Source: Aristolochia californica (Eukaryota > Streptophyta > Magnoliopsida > Piperales > Aristolochiaceae). Taken from it: a stretch of DNA of 64,000 nt. Position numbers and translations under genes: made by a program. Location of the stretch: positions 2,728,001-2,792,000 of the forward strand of contig JARWKL010000010.1 of NCBI GenBank assembly GCA_029961685.1, in the 5' to 3' direction. This document shows, one piece after another, positions 60,641 to 64,000 of this stretch (position 1 is its first letter; each line of letters opens with the position of its first letter). The notes below the pieces were generated by a model. It was given only the letters and a program-made list of their open reading frames with translations. It was not told the DNA's origin and made no database searches.

Positions 60641-60949
60641 TGTTGAAAAGCAGATATGGAAGAGTCTTTATGACTCTCATAGTAAGAAATTTCACAAAAC
60701 CATAATTAATATAATGAAGTCTAATAGAGTCTCATGGAAGGAGGTCTTGCAAAAGAGTTTCAGTTAAAAGCGTTTTAGTTAAGTTAGTCTTCTATTTATG
60801 TTTTGTTTAATTGTTATAGGATTTTAATGTTTAACTTTGGGTGCAATGGGTAGTTCGATTCTACTAGTTTTCTCTATTATAAATAAAAACTCATTGTACT
60901 CAAATTACATCGAGTCAGCAAAGTATTTATCTTTTCCAAAAATTCAATA
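60641..60949 (+). mobile_element. Copia-type LTR in copy U4
   Basis: TGTTGAAAAGCAG ... AAAATTCAATA, at the same site (after CAACGATTTT) as in U1-U3. It lies about 570 bp upstream of the TATA box at 61523. Confidence 0.8.
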
Positions 60950-61295
60950 ATTTTTTAATAAAAAATAATTATTTTCAAATAAAAATAGTGCCTAACTTCC
61001 TTAGAGAAATGAACCATTTGGCTAGAAAATCATTGTTTTTAACATAAAATCACTAATTTTACAAAAAAAAATAGTAATTTTATTGAAGAATCAGTGATTC
61101 TCTTACAAAAAAAAAGTGATTTCAATGGATAATTTGCCTTAGAAAAACAATATAATTGACTTAGCTAAAATATCCCGGATTTTCATAAAAAAATCCTTCA
61201 TAGAAATAGGAAATCAGTGACCTGGATATACTAAAAGCATTTCCGTTTCTTTTCATTAAAAATGACAAACACAAAATGACCCCTAATCTCTTTGG

Positions 61296-61298
<3 letters not shown>

Positions 61299-61335
<37 letters not shown>

Positions 61336-61336
61336 T
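61299..61336. repeat. (TTA)n microsatellite
   Basis: Twelve or so TTA units. The same site in U2 has about four and U1 and U3 have fewer, so the tract expanded in copy U4 only. Confidence 0.9.
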
Positions 61337-61522
61337 CTTAGATATATAAAATATGAAAATAAAAGGTCCAATTTATCTCGGTTTTTTTCTTGGTATCGTA
61401 CAACCTGGACGTGTAACTCTGAAAACTTATAACAACCAAAAAACTCCTCGTTTTAACAACTATGCCATCCTTCTCTTCTTCCGTATCTGCCGGACGTAAC
61501 GGCCGCAAGGAACAACCTGTCG

Positions 61523-61529
61523 TATAAAT
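61523..61529 (+). promoter_or_regulatory. TATA box of the gene-proximal upstream promoter
   Basis: TATAAAT in the context CTGTCGTATAAATCTAG. A leader with a splice donor (AGCATAG|GTGCG, exon end 61717) follows, suggesting a spliced non-coding first exon of about 160 bases. Confidence 0.55.
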
Positions 61530-62524
61530 CTAGAAGCCGCTCAGCAGGCCTTCTCATTGAATGGGCGTTCCGTGTTTCATCACTTTCTCCCTTGAGATGC
61601 AGCATGCATTCTGATCGCGGATCGGTTTAATCCGCTAACGCCGAGGAGCTCTTCACTTTTCGCTCTTTCTCCACCGTCGCCGATCGACCGAAAACGAATC
61701 TATCTTCTCTAGCATAGGTGCGTTTCTTAATTGCTCTCCGTCTGATCGTAATTTTATCAATCTATACCTTGCTTTTATCAATCTATACCTTGCTTTGTGT
61801 GATACAAACAGAAATGCGTATAGTTTTCTGTTCTGTTTGATTGATTTCAGCTGTCTGCTCTCATCTGCAATCTCGAGTTTCTCTCTGTGTTGCACATAGT
61901 TAATTTCTTTCGTAATCGGATTACTTTGCACAGAACGACTGTTCCGTCCGAGCTTCTTTGGTATTTCTCGTTGAGTAGCTGATGAATCCTCTCTCGCGCA
62001 TCACTTTTTCCTTATTTTTCGTTAAATCTGTTTCACTTGCTTAGCAAGAGCCGGGCGGTTTGTAAAGGAAGAAGACGGGATACGTCCGTCATTTTGAAAA
62101 TAGAGATTCTCTTATTTTCAATTTGTTAGTTGCTTTTCCGTTTAAACAAACTGGTGACATAACACCCAACCAGACTGACAAATCGACGTTAACTGGAATC
62201 CTATTTCTGTATGGGACTCTAGTGCGTCGATAGCCGCACGAAAATAGAAATAAAGGAGGGCACCTGATTTCCGCGCCTCCGCTCGCTGTTCAATGGGCGC
62301 GTCTGTTGCAACCAATTCGTTAAGACTCCTGAAATAGATTCTTAATGAGGCTGAAGATCAATGTGGTTATTAATGAAGGTTGGCAATTTCTCTGGAAAAT
62401 ATCGTGCCCTTTGGCACGTGCTGATTTCCTGATTGAGAAGGTTTTTTATTGATAGCTTGGGTGGGGAAGACGCTCTCCGCTGGAGAGTCTCCACGAGTTT
62501 CGCCTTCCCTCTCCACCCGAGTCT

Positions 62525-62586
62525 CTATATAGCAGCTGCATGAGTAGGCATTTCCTGGGTTACGCAGTTTCCGATTATAGATTCTG
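62525..62586 (+). promoter_or_regulatory. Second core promoter and short first leader exon of the ABCG gene
   Basis: CTATATAG at 62525-62532 with start-like sequence about 30 bases on. The leader ends at a good donor (TTCTG|GTGAGT, intron from 62587). The matching acceptor is probably TTGTCCAG at 63070, 52 bases before the start codon. The strong donor in this position makes it a credible alternative start to 61523. Confidence 0.5.
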
Positions 62587-63122
62587 GTGAGTCCTTTCTC
62601 TCTCTGTTTACCTCTTTCTTCGTTTCTTTCTCTTCTACGTCTGAGAGACGCCGACTCGTCAGCTTCCTTGAGAATCGCTTCTTGGTTATATTATCTCCAC
62701 TAGATCGTGCTAGATTTGACTGGGGAAAGGGAAATTGAGAACCGAATCTGTTAAAAAAAAAAGACTTCTAAAATGGAAAAGTAGGTAGTGAAGGTCATTC
62801 TTAATCGATGCGTTTCTTTTGCCTTTTCACTGCAGGGATTTTCTGCGTCTTGTAGTGTTTTCTTATTTGTTTCTTGGCTTCACTTCGTAATGTTGAATTT
62901 AAGGCAAATAACTTGTCTGTAATGTGCATTTTGATCATTATCTAGTGTATTCAGAGCAGTATGAGGAAGCCATGGATTGAAGAGAACTAGAAGATTTTAG
63001 TTTTCTCTCTTTTCATTTCTGTGAATTTTGAGTTTGCATTAAACTGGCTTTTATTCTTTCTGTTGTCCAGAAAAGTAAGTTGGGAAAAGAAGAATCCAAA
63101 GAGAAGGAGATAGGCTGTGTTC

Positions 63123-63990
63123 ATGGCAGCCGCATCTAATGGAAGTGAATTTTTCGAAATACACATGGAGAGCCAAAGCGATCACTTCGGACGGCCTTCA
63201 AATGCTGAATCAGTAAAAGAAGATGAGGAAGAGTTGGTGAGGGCAGCAGTACAGAAGTTGCCATCTCGGAAGCAATGTTCAGAACCAATAAAAGAAGAAG
63301 AAGAAGGGGAACAGTCTCTCTGGGAAGCATTAGAGAGATTGCCGACTCAGAAGCGCAAAAACTATGCAATTCTGAAGGAGACTATCGACGTCAGGAAGCT
63401 CGATAAGACCGGCCGGGAGCTTCTTGTTAACAAGGCCTTCGCAACAACCGAGCAAGATAATTACAATTTATTGGCCGGTGTCAAAGAACGACTTGATAGG
63501 TAAGGAAAATAGAATACAGTTAGATCTTCCTTTCCTTAGTGTCCCGCTTTACACTAAACCAAAGCATTGGTTGCTTATCTGTGTGCAGTGTAGGTTTGCC
63601 AATTCCGAAGGTGGAAGTGAGATTCGAGGGTTTGAATGTCTCTGCAAATGTGCATGTGGGGAACAGAGCATTGCCCACTCTTGTCAATTACATACTTGAT
63701 GTCTTTGAGGTAGGGCACCATCGATGCTCTTAGAGATCATGTCTAGCAGATCGGTCTTGCTGTGTAACAGTAACTTGATGTATAATTTAAATGTTCATCT
63801 CTTCTTCAGGGTTGTCGTTCTCTATTTCTGACTCCTCAGAAACATTCTCTCACCATATTAAATAATATCAGCGGATATGTCAAACCGGGAAGGTACGAAC
63901 GTCCTTTTTTTAAAAAAAAATCTTTTCTTTTTCTTGTGTTCAACTTGCAAGCCTTTACAAACTCAGTGAAGAAAAACATTATAAAGTCCT
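63123..63990 (+). CDS. ABCG31: PDR-type ABCG transporter, ABCG31-like (5' exons, runs off the window)
   Basis: PDR/ABCG full transporters are plasma-membrane exporters of about 1400 aa; Arabidopsis ABCG31 moves sterol compounds to the pollen coat, and other members carry hormones or wax. Coding exons on plus: 63123-63499, 63589-63709, 63810-63892, with GT-AG junctions and continuous phase. The start ATG at 63123 gives [16 protein letters not shown], which matches the N-terminus I remember for ABCG31. Then follow the family blocks [73 protein letters not shown] and [15 protein letters not shown], which come just before the first Walker A. The Walker A itself lies beyond the window. The stretch 63893-63990 is intron. 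ABCG29, 36 and 40 types are less likely from the first 15 residues. Confidence 0.88.
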
Positions 63991-64000
63991 GTTCATGGTG

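Larger units (their letters stand above)
55791..61600 (+). repeat. Four-fold tandem duplication upstream of the ABCG gene
   Basis: Copies start at CCACATGCCAAAAAGTAC or its variants: U1 55791-56830, U2 56831-59063, U3 59064-60493, U4 60494 to about 61600. The shared order is: block A (TTATCTTTAGATATCACTGA...), a Copia-type LTR at the same site, block B (AAATAGTGCCTAACTTGCTT ... TTTCTTTGTACCTGGTATGG), then block C holding a TATA box and leader. U1 lacks most of C, U2 carries an extra solo LTR, U3 lost half of its LTR, and U4 joins the real gene. U2 and U3 also share a tail (TTCTAGAGCTCCAATGACCC ... CATGTGATGCGTAGTCACAC). Confidence 0.9.

Noticed and set aside
63117..63122. GTG start two codons upstream of the ABCG ATG
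   Set aside because: Plant nuclear genes start at ATG, and the family N-terminus begins at the ATG at 63123.

Overview
The window is nuclear DNA of a flowering plant. The genes are split by many spliceosomal introns, their inferred proteins match Arabidopsis families from end to end, the intergenic DNA is AT-rich, and most of the sequence is decayed retrotransposons (Ty1/Copia, Ty3/Gypsy, LINE) and hAT-like elements. I cannot name the species. Four protein genes can be supported by exon chains with consistent GT-AG junctions and reading phase. There is no bacterial, organellar or CRISPR signal.

Layout. 1-4134: 5' part of a Tim17/Tim22/Tim23-family gene (minus strand); four exons are visible and the 3' exons are not, and its last visible intron carries a LINE fragment. 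4632-6414: a 1.8 kb hAT-like element. About 6560-7856: 5' end of a Gypsy element (minus). 8174-18699: the complete MCM-binding protein gene ETG1 (minus, 14 exons, 597 aa); its 5 kb intron 5 holds a LINE that itself contains a solo LTR, and its upstream region has a 31-bp repeat carrying E2F sites. 19408-24830: Copia LTRs, including a facing pair, and small foldback elements. 25-27 kb: low-copy-looking sequence with a minus-strand TATA box and a downstream 24-nt site that looks like a miR160 target mimic. 29-44 kb: nested retroelements; two more hAT-like copies sit inside Copia gag and Copia pol, with 8-bp target duplications. 45.8 kb: a long GA/GATA tract. 47772-52992: a complete TBC-domain Rab-GAP gene (plus, 7 exons, 400 aa) with Gypsy debris in intron 4. 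53.4-55.8 kb: truncated Copia. 55791-61600: four tandem copies of a block that ends in the promoter of the last gene. 63123-end: 5' exons of a PDR-type ABCG transporter resembling ABCG31 (plus), running off the window.

The four genes are independent housekeeping or transport genes with no operon-like link. What joins them is the transposon history: insertions enlarge introns of at least three genes and have reshaped the upstream region of the ABCG gene. The strongest leads are the candidate miR160 target-mimic RNA, the tandem E2F repeat of ETG1, and the multiplied ABCG promoter block.
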